64,000 nt of DNA, taken from positions 28,995,206 to 29,059,205 of the forward strand of contig NC_045139.1 in NCBI RefSeq assembly GCF_008831285.2, in the 5' to 3' direction. Positions 48,320-60,335 of this stretch are shown piece after piece; the stretch's first letter is position 1, and each line of letters starts with the position of its first letter. A program made the position numbers and the translations under genes. Origin of the DNA: Nymphaea colorata (taxonomy: Eukaryota > Streptophyta > Magnoliopsida > Nymphaeales > Nymphaeaceae). The notes under the pieces are model-generated. The model saw only the letters and a list, made by a program, of their open reading frames with translations. It was not told the origin of the DNA and ran no database searches.

Positions 48320-48393
48320 AAGTAGCTACTAACTAAGCAACCCCACCAACCAACCCCCCCATCTCTTTCCTTCCCTCCCTTACTCTCAGGAAC

Positions 48394-48396
<3 letters not shown>

Positions 48397-48426
<30 letters not shown>
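48397..48426. repeat. (CTG)10 trinucleotide repeat
   Basis: Ten uninterrupted CTG units. Confidence 0.95.
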
Positions 48427-48427
<1 letters not shown>

Positions 48428-49260
48428 AGAGAGAAAAGTTTTCACAGACAACAAGGCTGACTGCGACTGGTACTCTGCAATCAATAATTCCTTTTCCTAA
48501 ACTCACACCTTTTCATAACCCCAAACTAAGTGCCCCCATAATCCCAAAGGCAAACAGCAATGATAGCCATAATAATGGCACACAGTAACAGGTAATCCAT
48601 TCCCCCTCAAGTCCACAGAACAGTTGATGAAAACCCTTCTGCACGCCACCAACCTATCTACTCCTCAGATCTTTCATTATCCCTGAGAACAAGTTGATCT
48701 TGTTTGAATCCTATAAACACCCAGAAGATCCTTCATTAGCATTCGAAGTACATGTTAGTACTGTTGCCGAACTCCAACCAGCTAGCTAGTCGCCCAAAGA
48801 CGAGTTGCTAAATATTTCTTCACAGATTAGTAAGTTAGTTCTACAAAACCATGATCCATTCCTTACCCCATTCACAACCTAAACCCTGCAAGCAACCAGT
48901 AACAAGAACTAACACCACCCACCCACATTCCTAAATATTAGATTTCAGCACCTGCCAAGGCCACAAGAATAATAATCCACCCTCAATCAAAGATGATTCC
49001 AACAACAAGCATATGATGCTAATCATACAGATTCCGTTGCCCCCTTCCCCATGAGCTGAAGAACAAAGTCGGTCGTTTTTTCTTTTTCCACACTGTTATC
49101 AGACGCATAGAGATAAACAACATAGACAAAGAGACAGATGATTTGTTACAGATATGATATATCAATGAAACAAAAGCACCAAAAATTTTTGCCTCAAGAA
49201 TGGTCAATTTTTTCACAGTTTCTTTTTCTTGTTTTTTTTCTACCTTTTTTTTTCTTTCTT
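48427..49260. other. non-coding stretch downstream of the ZF-HD gene
   Basis: No coding frame. Part of it may be 3' untranslated sequence of the ZF-HD transcript or exon/intron of a converging plus-strand RNA. Confidence 0.4.
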
Positions 49261-49266
49261 TTTATT
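49261..49266 (-). terminator. candidate poly(A) signal of the ZF-HD gene
   Basis: AATAAA on the minus strand, 78 bp downstream of the ZF-HD stop codon. Plant signals are loose, so this is one candidate only. Confidence 0.4.
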
Positions 49267-49313
49267 CCTCCTCAGCAAAATAACAAAAAAGGGAAGCGAG
49301 AGAGAGAAGAAAA

Positions 49314-49338
49314 AGAAGAAGAAGAAGAAGAAGAAGAA
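49314..49338. repeat. (GAA)n microsatellite
   Basis: GAA run directly below the ZF-HD stop codon, in its 3' untranslated region. Confidence 0.9.
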
Positions 49339-49343
49339 AAAGC

Positions 49344-50095
49344 CTAAGAATTGAGGTTGGTGGTGTGATCCTTCCTAGCAAAATTGCTCTTGTTATTGTG
49401 AATCCACACCTTGAGGACGGACCTCCGGATGCCGATCTCCTCACAGAAGCGCAGGATCGCCGCCTCGTCCTGCCGCTGCAGCCTCCACCCTAACTTCTCC
49501 GCGAACGATTGCATCCTCTCCTTCTGCTCCTTGGTGAACCTCGTCCTCATCCTCCGCCTTGCAGCAGATGCTACGCCGGGGGGGACGAGCCCGGCTCCAA
49601 CCCCCGCCGCCCATCCCCCTCCGCGCCCCCGCCACCGGCGCTCAGCGCCAGAAGCATCTGCGGCGCGGAATTGTACGGCGACGAGATGTGCGTCGGCGGG
49701 GACGCCGACTTCACCTGCCCCCCTCCACCGGCATGCACTCCCGCCGCCGCTGGCAGCGGCGGCGGCTGCGGAAGCGGCAGGGTGCAAGTGCAGAGCGGGT
49801 ACGGTCGCGGGAACATCTCGCCCTCGGCCTCCCGGCGGTGGAAGTTCCTGTGGCAGCCGCAAGCCGCGCACTTGAGGGGGTCGGCCGACGATGCCATAAA
49901 CTCGCAGCAGCCGTCGACCGCGTGGCCGCCGATGCTTGCGGCGTGGTTCTTGAGGCATTCTCGGTAGACGGCAGTCGCCTGTTTCTTCGTCGACGGACCA
50001 CCGGTGTCCGGTGAGGTCACCCCACCACCGTTAGCGGCAGAAACCGACTTCCCCTCAGATGGGTCGCCGCCATACCTATTGTTCACTTGATCCAT
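49344..50095 (-). CDS. ZF-HD (zinc finger homeodomain) transcription factor with an apparent frameshift
   Basis: Plant-specific DNA-binding factor that dimerises through its zinc finger. The start at 50095 is the first in-frame ATG ([10 protein letters not shown]). Residues 44-89 form the ZF-HD dimerisation finger ([20 protein letters not shown] ... [11 protein letters not shown]). A Pro/Gly-rich linker with PQMLLALS follows, and this frame stops at 49571. The homeodomain lies in the next frame, 49346-49559 ([27 protein letters not shown], helix 3 [10 protein letters not shown]), and ends at the stop 49344. Between them is a run of seven G on the plus strand (49578-49584). One additional base there would give a single 250-residue protein of normal family length, so this is either a homopolymer sequence error or a real lesion that removes the homeodomain. 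Members are usually intronless. A finger-only product would resemble MIF mini zinc finger proteins. Confidence 0.9.
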
Positions 50096-50138
50096 GCTCC
50101 CGTACTTCCCACCATGAACAACTTTTCCAGCCACCTGA

Positions 50139-50171
50139 GCGCGCGCGCGCGCGAGAGGGAGAGAGAGAGAG
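50139..50171. repeat. (GC)n then (GA)n tract in the ZF-HD leader
   Basis: GC dinucleotides followed by GA dinucleotides, 45-75 bp upstream of the ZF-HD start codon. The CT-rich strand followed by CAG on the minus strand could also act as a splice acceptor for a leader intron. Confidence 0.7.
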
Positions 50172-50399
50172 CGTGTGGGGTGAGGTGGGGTGGGGGGAGG
50201 GGGGAGAGGAACAGTGTCAGTGATAAGGTTAAGGGAGAGTAAACAAAATATCTTCAAGAGATAATGAAACGAGACCACACATAGTTGTCTCTCCCTCCCC
50301 TTCTTCTCTTACTTAACCTTTCTGTCTCTATTCTCTTTCTAACTGAACTGTGGTTACAATTTTAACCCTCATTTTCTCGTTTAGTAAAGAAATGGTTTC

Positions 50400-50412
50400 T
50401 TAGGGTTTATAG
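50400..50412 (-). promoter_or_regulatory. TATA-like box overlapping a telo-box, ZF-HD promoter
   Basis: The minus strand reads CTATAAACCCTAA: a TATA-like word fused to the telo-box AAACCCTAA. It lies about 305 bp upstream of the ZF-HD start codon. Telo-boxes are found in promoters active in dividing tissue; use here is inferred. Confidence 0.4.
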
Positions 50413-50419
50413 AGAGAGA

Positions 50420-53400
50420 AACCCCTTCTTTTCCTTTTATTTCAATTAAATAATCTTTAATTTGCTGCTTTCAGAGGAGGCGCTTTATTGTTGGGGTTTA
50501 AGGGACTTACTAGATTTGGATTTCAGACGATTAGGGTGCACCAGGAATCGCCATTTTTGGTCCAACAGCTGGGAAATGGCTGCGGGCAGCGACGTCAGGG
50601 CACCCGGGATTTGCGCCACCTTTAAGACTAAGGGAAGTAGCCATAACAAAAAAAAATCTTTAAAAGTCTTTTCTGACTTTAAAGCCAAACATATACTCTG
50701 GTTGGTTGTCCTGGTTTGATCCTCTAAATATAGAAAAAAACTAGCATCGTAGCTTATATGAATATGTGATCAAATTCTTGGCTACCCATGCCTTCCTTAC
50801 CTCTCTGAATCATATGGGAGATGATCAATTACAGAAGGAGCTAGTAATTTATGTGAAAGAAAAAAAAAAAACTTGTTAATGCTTTAATATTTTATTCATG
50901 TTTGTGTGGGTTCCTTTATCCTTATCCTGACTTACGAAATAGTTTAAAATGTTACGGAAGCTGTATTTTTCCTAAATAAGCCGATATTTGCGTCCACACC
51001 TTGGGAACAAGTGACCGACGACATGGAGACGGAGTAAATGCTGATAGTGGTTCGGTAACTCAACTCACACCTATCCACTGTCCACGCTGCAACCAGCCTT
51101 GATTGCTTGTTGCCTTTGGAGAGACCATCGGAGAAATAATGTGGGCCTCTTGATTGATTGTGACTCGGGACAAATATGAACCCGAACGACCAATTATACG
51201 CACTGGCTTCTTCTTGTCCTCCACCATCCCTCAACCTTCAATCTACATCTTTTCTTCATCTATCTTATTAGCTTTTAAGAGCAATTAAGAGCTTCAGCTC
51301 TCGTTTTCAAAGCGTGAACCTTCTTCCATTTTTGGGCTACCAATATTGTCTTTCACAAACCACTTTTAGTTAGTGAAAATCTTCATCTCCCTTGTGCCAC
51401 TTCTTAGTTATTGGTTTTAGCTATGGCCTTCCTCTTGTCATTTGCATATACAAACCTTCTTCTCTTGGGTTTTACTTGTCGAACCTCCAACGCCATTCCC
51501 TTGCCCTTAGGGTACCGACATGCATTGGCCTTCCTCAAAGGGCAAAAGTCCCTGAGTTTTGAACCAGTGACTGACAGCCTACCAGCCAAGTGTCGGGTGC
51601 AATTTATGGCTCCCTTATTGATATATTTTCTTCATTTTCTAAAATTTGTTAAGCTGTCGATGCTTACTTTCTGCAAACAAATTTGGACATTTTGAATCTG
51701 TCTCTAGGGTTGAGTTTCACAAAAATTTATCAAACCCAACTCCCAAATGTAACGTCGGAAAACCACTTAGGTCAATCCGTTACAAATATATAAGAACTGA
51801 ACTTTTTTGTTTGTTCGACCAGCTATGACAAAAAAATCAAGTTTTTTTATTTTATTTTTTCTAACTATCTTTTCTTTTCTCTGCACAATGTAATTGCGTA
51901 TTAATTTGTAGCAGATAGATAAAAGAACAAATTGGAATAAAAATATCGGGATCCAGCCCTATCTCGGGTCAAAGTAACGTTGGTCAACGTTCCAACAGCT
52001 GCCACACGTGGGAACAGCTGCCTTCGATCTTCACGGTGCAGGAAAAAAGTTAGCAGAGCCCCTTTTTAGCAAATTCACAAAAGAAAACACGGGCAGTAGA
52101 AAAGAAACTGAATTACCATCCCCTTTTCTCTTTTCTGTTTCCGCTGATTAATTTTCTTTTTGAGTTTAATTGAATCCACTGCAGAAAGCAATCGTTGCAG
52201 AGAGTGGTTGAGGGCGTATGGACGGACGGCCCAGGAGAGTCCGCCCATCCGGGGCTTAAATCCTGGCCCTCCATTTTCTCCTCTTCTAGTGCCTGTCCCT
52301 ACCTACCTACCCTAAGCTTTTGGGTCGCCCATTCCAAGGTGAAGATGAATAATATTACTGCTCTCTTGCATGTTGCAGAAGAGAAGAGAAGAGAGTAAAA
52401 TAATTGAGAGCAGGATGTGTTGAGGGTCTTGTCCTTGTCGTCCAGGGAACCCGATTCCATCAGCCGCGCTACTTAGTTGATCGGCAAATCATTTTTCTTC
52501 CTTTTCAATTTCCTGTGCTTGACAGGCTCTCTACTGTTGTAAACATCACTTGGGAATCCAATTTGCCCAACAATATGACCATTTGGTGAATCCGATTTCA
52601 GTGGAATCTCTTTCAGATTGATGAAAAGAAAACTTAATTAAAGTTTATATATATATATATATATATGTGGAGTAAAGTTTTCCATGTACCATAAAATTTT
52701 CCTTCTTCACAAAGATTAAAAACAAAGGCTAGAAACCCAAAAAAATAATAATAAAAAACACAAGAGATCATTAGCCAGAAGTATAAAGAAAGCAACAAGT
52801 TAGCTATCATTTTCATTTAGTGTATCAAACATCTCTTTCACTTTATATCCGTCCACAATTATCATCTAATCTCTAAAGAACTGTTGGAAAAAAAGCCCAA
52901 CCGAAATTCTCTTCTTCTTCTTTTCCTTAAATTTATTTATTCGAACCTTGAATTTTAGGTTGTCAGTCCAAACCGGATAATCCCAGCTGATTGTCTTTTC
53001 TTTTCTTCTTTGTCCATGCTACTATTAAAGCAAATGGCATCGCTCTGATTCCGATTTGCAATTTGTCAGCTTGCAACTTTCTCAAATTTTCAAGTATAAA
53101 ATCTCGTCTGGTAAGGATTTTAATAATCTTTCTTGGTCAGGGCCTTGAATGGAGTATCTTTTGATGAAAAAAAAAAAGGTCAAATCTAGGAGTAATGGCG
53201 TTTTTATAGATCCCGAGGGGATTGATACAACGGAATAGGTCGGATTAGTAGGCCACAGTCTCAGTTTTCAATTTCTGTGACGTCAACTCTTTATACTTTA
53301 AAAAAAATCACGGATAAGTAAGTTGAAGTATAGCAGGGCATCACCCGGAAGCATCGTTTGAAAAGAAAGAAGGGGGGAAAGAGACTACGCTTGCAAAACT

Positions 53401-54345
53401 GGGTTTTGCTAAAACTAGTAAGATAAATTATTTTCACTTTTATCAAAAATATGAACACAGAATCACCAGTACTCCAAAATACTCTGTTGTTGCCATCTTA
53501 CACATTTTCAGATTCCTTCAAAGTGGCCAAATCGGGATTCCGTCCACACGTATAACAACACCCCGGAATGATGAAATAGGCGATATATATAAGAAACATA
53601 AGCTCCGGATATGCTTGAATAGCTCTGGAATTCATTTTTCTCTTGGCTCTTCTCTTGTTTCTTGCAAAAGAAACAAATAAGAAAGAATTTTCCACTTAGG
53701 AATCTAACTTTCCACCTAATTGCAAATTAGTGACGCTAACTTTGGATCTCACCTTGCGGGCGGTGCATTTTGCTGTTTCCATTTGTGGAGTTTCAATTTA
53801 TTGATTAGAAGCTAAGAATAAAGAAAGAAGAGAACAAAAGAATAAGGCTATACACGCAGGAGAAGAAGAAGGATGCTCCACTGCAACAGATGAAGACTTC
53901 CTAAGAGTCGCATTTTTTGAACTAATTGAACTGTTGAGCCAAGAATAGCAATTGGCGTCAAGTTGCCTGCAGGTGCTTCATACAGCATGCATCAAGGGAC
54001 CCGCGAATGCCATCTTGACGAAGCTTACTGTTGCATGGTGGCAGACTAAACATTATTTTTACGCCGCCATGTGATCTGCATGGTGCCTAACTTTCGCAGT
54101 TTAATTACCTCAAGCGACTTCGGTAAATCAAGAGATGATGAAAGGGAACAGCCCCGCTAGCTGGGATTTGTCAATGAAACTTCCGCTAGAACCCACCTGT
54201 TCTCTTCTAAAACAAGAACATGGTGTTATTGAACTATGTATTTCCAAAAACACAACATTCTTCTCATCAAACACCCTCTAATATGTTCTCAAACAATATA
54301 ACACTCCGAATTAAGTCCCTTAAAACCACAAGAACTTGTTTTATC
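50420..54345. other. intergenic, upstream of the ZF-HD gene
   Basis: No gene recognised. Contains a (TA)n tract near 52649-52666 and many poly-A and poly-T runs. A 94-codon plus-strand frame at 51411-51695 begins with a hydrophobic stretch but has no family match I can name. Confidence 0.5.
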
Positions 54346-54460
54346 AGTTGGGACAGTGGGTAGGGGCTCTAGCTGCTGCTGTCAAAGTAGTTGGAGTTCA
54401 AAACCCATAAAAGGTGCGGCTAGTCGTTTCGCAAATTGAATATTTTACGAGTGTTCCATG
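54346..54460 (+). mobile_element. possible SINE head (tRNA-like promoter words)
   Basis: CAGTGGGTAGGGGCTCTAGC resembles a Pol III A box and GGAGTTCAAAACCC a B box, about 30 bp apart as in tRNA-derived SINEs. No clear tail or target duplication was found. Confidence 0.25.
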
Positions 54461-57400
54461 AATCTGCCTTAGAATTTGGAAGAATGATTCATGAGAAGTG
54501 TTCCAACTGCCAAACGACTCCAAGGTAAAAAAAAAAATGCAAACAGAGTTAAAGACTTTCCATGGGATAGCTGCAATTGAGGGTGAAGCGTGTGAAGACA
54601 GGACAACGGTGGGCTCCGAATGCAGCACATGGGCATACGGACAAGCCCAGCCTGTTTGGCCCAAAATGCTTGTCTCCATTATCATATGCGATCTATATAT
54701 ACACATAGATATGCATATATATGTGAGTATGATAGCTACCTTTGGGTGTGAAATTAGTTGCCCCCATTCTCCCTCTATTCACAGCCAACGTTGTCTTCTT
54801 GGCTTGATTAGAAGAGTAACAGGACACGGTCTTAAATTAGATAGTCCCGTTTTTCTCGTTCATCACAGACACAGTCTGTGGGGTTTGTTTCTTTCTCAGG
54901 AAAGATCCCAACCACCATTCTCAAATTAAGCAAGAATTTGCGTCCATACCTTTTGCTGAGGGGATAACAGCGAAAAAGAGGGAGCAGAGTCAACTTGGAG
55001 CACGTCACTCCACTATGATCATCAGCGAGCGCTGCCCTGTTGCTTTTCTGCTCTTTGCTTTCCCTCCTTTCACTTTCTTCCAAACGCCATGCTACAGTTT
55101 CTCATCCTCCCACATGCCAATAATGGTAAGCAATCATTTGGAGGGAGAGATCTCCCCGAGAGAAAGAGAGAGATGAGACATGCCCTTTTCCCAACTATAT
55201 GTTCCCTGATTTACCCTGATGATCACTAGGATTAATAGGGAACTGTAAGCTTCATTCAAAACAGCAGCTAAGAATTGAAAACTTTCATCTTCAATCTGAG
55301 GCCTTCAAAAGAAAAGTTGAATACCCAAGATGCCTCCTAAAATAAACTGGCAAGTTAAGGTCTGCCAAGCAGCCAACCTCATCTTTACCATAAACAATAA
55401 TAAATAGTAATGACAACAACAATCTATGGCATAGGCTTGGATCACTGACACATATAACTGTAATATTCATATACTTAATGAGCCTGAATATTTTTCTCAC
55501 ATAAAATATGGCAAACAGTCTTTTTGTTGGTCTAACTTTTTGATTAAGCAATTGGTGTCCCTTGTGTCTTATTAGCTCAAAAATTGTCGACTTTTATATG
55601 CTTTCTAAATGCCAATGATCTGCCTTCGAGCAAGCATGTGCATGAGAGAGAGAGAGAGAGAGGGAGACCAACTTTTTTTAATTGCAGGAGATAATTGTAC
55701 CCAATCTCAACGCCTAGAAGAAGCTATGGTCAGAAATGAACAAACTTTTCCGACAATCTTTATTGGTGGGCTAACTAATCTTGGCTTTTTCTTAATCACA
55801 GAAAAGTATGGTAGGGAAGGCCCGCCCATAAATTACTCCCCAGCCTCCAATAAACAATGCTTTTGTTGATGGGTATGGACATATGGGGGGCAGAGCAGCC
55901 CTCAATTAACAATTGGATTAGCCGCGCTAACCCGACTTCTAATTAAGAATTATCGGTAATTGCGAGATTCTTACGACAATTCTGACTACGTACGGCCCGT
56001 ACAACGATTAGTTTATCGTCAGCACTAATTAATATTGTAACATTGGAGCATTAGGGATCCTGTTAATCTATGGATCAGTAGCTTATTATCTATATCTGAA
56101 TTTTCAAGGGTGTCTAGATTCTTGCTATATTTTCCATCATCTTGCTTTCTAAAACACTTTCCAAGTCCTCAACTCTTCAACTGTCGTCGGGTAGAGAAGA
56201 GTAAAACTCCCTCCTTGGATCTGCCTTGTTGAACCTAATCACTATTCTTATAGCCTTAGCTTGTGCAAGGAGTGAGACCCATCAGAGTTAAACCATGAAC
56301 AAGTACTCGACAGGACCTGCTGTTCTACATATAAACCTATGAGCTAGTCTGATAAATATTTGATCCTAATTATAACATAATTAGCCACATCTCTAGATAG
56401 ATAGATATAATTTACAAATCTTTGACCACGTCCATGCTATCCATGTAGAAGGTGTTTACGGCCTGGTTGTTCACTTTGATTCGTTAAAGTCCAGTCAAAG
56501 TCCAGGTGAGCAAGAAAAGCATTGCATCTTACTACGTGAATGAGAGCCGAAATCCTTCTCTTTTCTCCTCAGGAAACAAGGCTACAACGTAACTAGTTTA
56601 GACCCAATGATTCAGCTTATGCTTTGCCAATAATAAGTAAAAAAGAGCTTTGAACTTCAAGAATTCTTACTAAAAAATTGCTTGACATAAAAATGGGTCG
56701 TAGTGATCAAGACTCAAGTTATTTCACCATATTAAGTCACTAAATTATAAAGTAGTGTACTATTTAGATTAATTAAATATATTTTGATCGATTATTTTGT
56801 TATCGATATGACTAAATATGTAGTTCATGTTATTGGGCAACTTATTAAAACTTGAACCTGCCGATCGAAATGGGGTCCATCCTTTTGGGTTCCCGACTTT
56901 GATTGGCGGTCGGCTGCCATGTTGAGCCGAGCACCACATCGAGGCAATAAAATGAAACCTCGATATGTACACTCTTTTTTATTTACTTAAACTTTTGACG
57001 CACACCTAAACTTACTGTAATAATTAAAAAAATTGCTCATAGGTTTCCCGTTTTGTGAAAAAATGTATCTAACTTTTCCATCAACAATTAAAATATCCTT
57101 TTTTTCTTGTATTGATTCAATAGTTAAATTTGTGAAATATTCACTGTTTTACCTGCTGAAAAGGATGCAAAAATAAATTTTTTTAAAAAAAAAAAACATA
57201 TTCAAACAATCTTGCGGACCCACCACGCTGGCTAACATTTTAGGTTGAGCTAATCACATATCCCAAACCCCACAAACTGCAAGATTATCATTTCCAATTT
57301 TTTAAACAGAAACATAAATTGCTTTCAACTCTTCGTTTTATAAATTTATGGGTGCACTGTGGAAAATAAACAACTAAAAAAGGAGGAAGAACAGAGAACG

Positions 57401-60302
57401 TATGCATCAGCGCCGCGCCGCTTAGTTTGTTATAATATTAATTAACTTTGTCTTATATATAGATGAGCAAAGCCAATAACTGCATGCGGCATTAGAGGTT
57501 GAGTCATGCACGAGAGACCATGTGTCTCCACAACAATGCGTGATGAAATTGGTAGCTCAACTCCTCGTGGCTTGCACGAGCGATCACCTTTCAAAATAAA
57601 TTACCAAAGTAATTTTTAATCCAATCAATAAACTTGTCGATATGGTCTTATGAGTGATTTGATAGGAAATATATGTCCAGTCATTCATTTTATGGATTTG
57701 AATGTGTAGTTTTTTTATCATCAAACACTTATTGGCTGTGATAACAATTACAAAATCTTGGTAGTAACACTGTCAATATTTTTTATGCAAGCAACTTGAA
57801 TTAAAGTTTCTCTTTCTTTCTTTTTTTTCTTGTTTGCTAAACTGGTAATCATATGCTTGTTTAAAATAATTCTTAAGAAGAAGCTAATGGATAGAACTAT
57901 TATAATGTAGAAGCACACTACGATCTGTTGTGGAAAACAACTCTCTGCTGAGGTGGGAATGAATGTATCACATTCCCAATCAAATAAAATCCTAGCGGAC
58001 CCAAAACAGAGATGCACATCCACTAGATGTTACTACCCATTATAAGTTCTATCGATATTCGTTCTGACGGCCAATTCATACTAGATTACATTGAGTTTCA
58101 TTCTATTTGAAATGAGAGAATCATATACATCGAAATTGGTAGGTGCTAGACTTTTAACGAGTCATCTCAATTAAAAACTAATGTTCGCAGAATCGATCGC
58201 AACCATGTATGAGCAGAAATATCGTCCTCGACTTTCTTTGCAACTATACTTTCACAGTAGTGATATCCTTCCGCAATGCAGAGTCAGATGAAGTTGGATT
58301 CGGAATTAATAACCATTGCCAAGTCCATATACTTTTACCATTCAAATTATCACAAAAACCTTTTTTTTTTTTTTTTTGCAGGATTGTATGTCGGAAATTA
58401 ACGAAGCAATAGAAGCATTTCCCCGGTGCAAAATGCAGGAAACCAATTATTAATTATATCACTTCATAAACAAGACTTTGCGTTTTTTTACCCTGTTTCT
58501 ATATCCAAATTTTCATAATCAAGATCTGATCCGAGTTTCTGGTAGCCGTTGAAGTCATGTCCATATAGTTACAAATAACTTCAAGAAAAATCTGAAAAAA
58601 AATTGTAATTAATATTGCATAGGATTCTGAAGTAGCCTGATCCACAAACTCATTATTTTCCAGTTTAAAGGACTCAACAGCATGAGTAGAAGACAAGCAA
58701 GCACCGTTCATGAACTTTTTCATGGTTATTAATCAAATCTCATTTACCCTAGCTTGATGTAGTGATAAACGGAACGCTATTTCTCATTTACATACCCATG
58801 AAAACTTTGTAACAACATGAAACGCGTTTTATCCATTTTATATTACTGTCAAACTTTTAGGTGCCCTTAGTTCTGAAAAGTTCCCGCTTTGGGGCCAGAT
58901 TCTGCTGGATCCAGTTTGAGATTCATGGCATTCTTTTCAAATCCAGTTGAAAAAACTAATATTGGATAGGACCCAGTGGATCAGTAGACCAGGATCTAGA
59001 CCGTTCATGCGCCTACAAGTACAATGAAGGCTACACTTTCCATGAGATCTGGATCTCTTGAACGTGTCCAAATTTCCATAAAAAGGGGATCTAACTGAAG
59101 AGGTTTTGGGTTTTATATTGCTACTTGCATAGAAGTTTTGACTCTGTTCCACAGATGTATGGCGAAACCCCACTCTGGCCAAGCTGGGGTTTAGGTTTCT
59201 AGGTTAAAGCCAGTCCAACATGAAGCTAGTGAAGGCTTGATATATATATTGAATGCGCAATAGATTTTCTTTTCTTCTTTTATGGCAGTTGGTCCACAAT
59301 TGCAGCTACTTGATAATCATGGTGTCATTTTCCTGCAATTAATGGCTTATGCTCATCGATAAGTGGGCACAAAAAAGCGACAAGTCATTCAGTGCTTCTG
59401 AATTTGGTGCTGAAAGCGCTTGAAGATTGTCTTTTATCATTGATGCGTATCTTTTTCTTTTTTTAAAACGATATAAAATGTCATTTTAGAACACATAGAT
59501 GGCGTTTGGGAAGAAGAACATGGTGTCATGAAATACTTGTTTATAGAACATTTAATCGGCCAAGAACACTATATATACCCTTATTTTGGAACTTATTTAT
59601 GTGAGTTCTATGGAATTTATTGCCATGTCGTTAATGTGTGTATTAAAGTTTAACCACAAAAAGTGATACAATTATTGCTTGCAAAGTAGTTGAAACGATT
59701 CAGTAATTGCATCATATCCAAAATGAAATGAAACTGCCAACAAGGCTTTGAGTAGTTAATATTCTTAGACAAGGTCGTTCAATTGAACCTGCTAACTTTG
59801 GCGCACATAGGAAATTATGCAAGGACCATATATTTAAAGTTTTGACTAAATAAAAACATATATAAAGCATGCGGGAGTTAAGAAAGTCTTTTTATATATT
59901 AAGGCTGCAGCTAGGTAAACGCCAAGGGTCTAGCTTTTCATTAACAATCGTCATAGGCTTCAGATTTATACATTGACTGTTGATTATGTTCTTCGCACTC
60001 AGTTAAGGCTGAAGCAGGTCCGAGATCGGAAGCTGTACAGTTTGAGATGAGGTCTGAGATCTAACAGCAATTTCAGCAAATATGGACCTGATTTGGATTC
60101 AGGCCATTGTAATCACAGAAGCCAATCGATAGAATTCATTCGTATCTAAGCCTTGATCCCCAATAACCCAACCTGCTCGGGGAACGAGCCTGAACATTTT
60201 AAACATGATTAAAAACCTCATGTCAAGTTCTCTAAGGATGAAGTGTGAGCTTGGGATTTGGATTAGCATTACAGATACGAAGTTACGAACTCTGCAGACG
60301 AA

Positions 60303-60335
<33 letters not shown>

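Noticed and set aside
49411-50014. Plus-strand frames of 150 codons or more
   Set aside because: GC-rich shadows of the minus-strand ZF-HD gene; none shows a domain.
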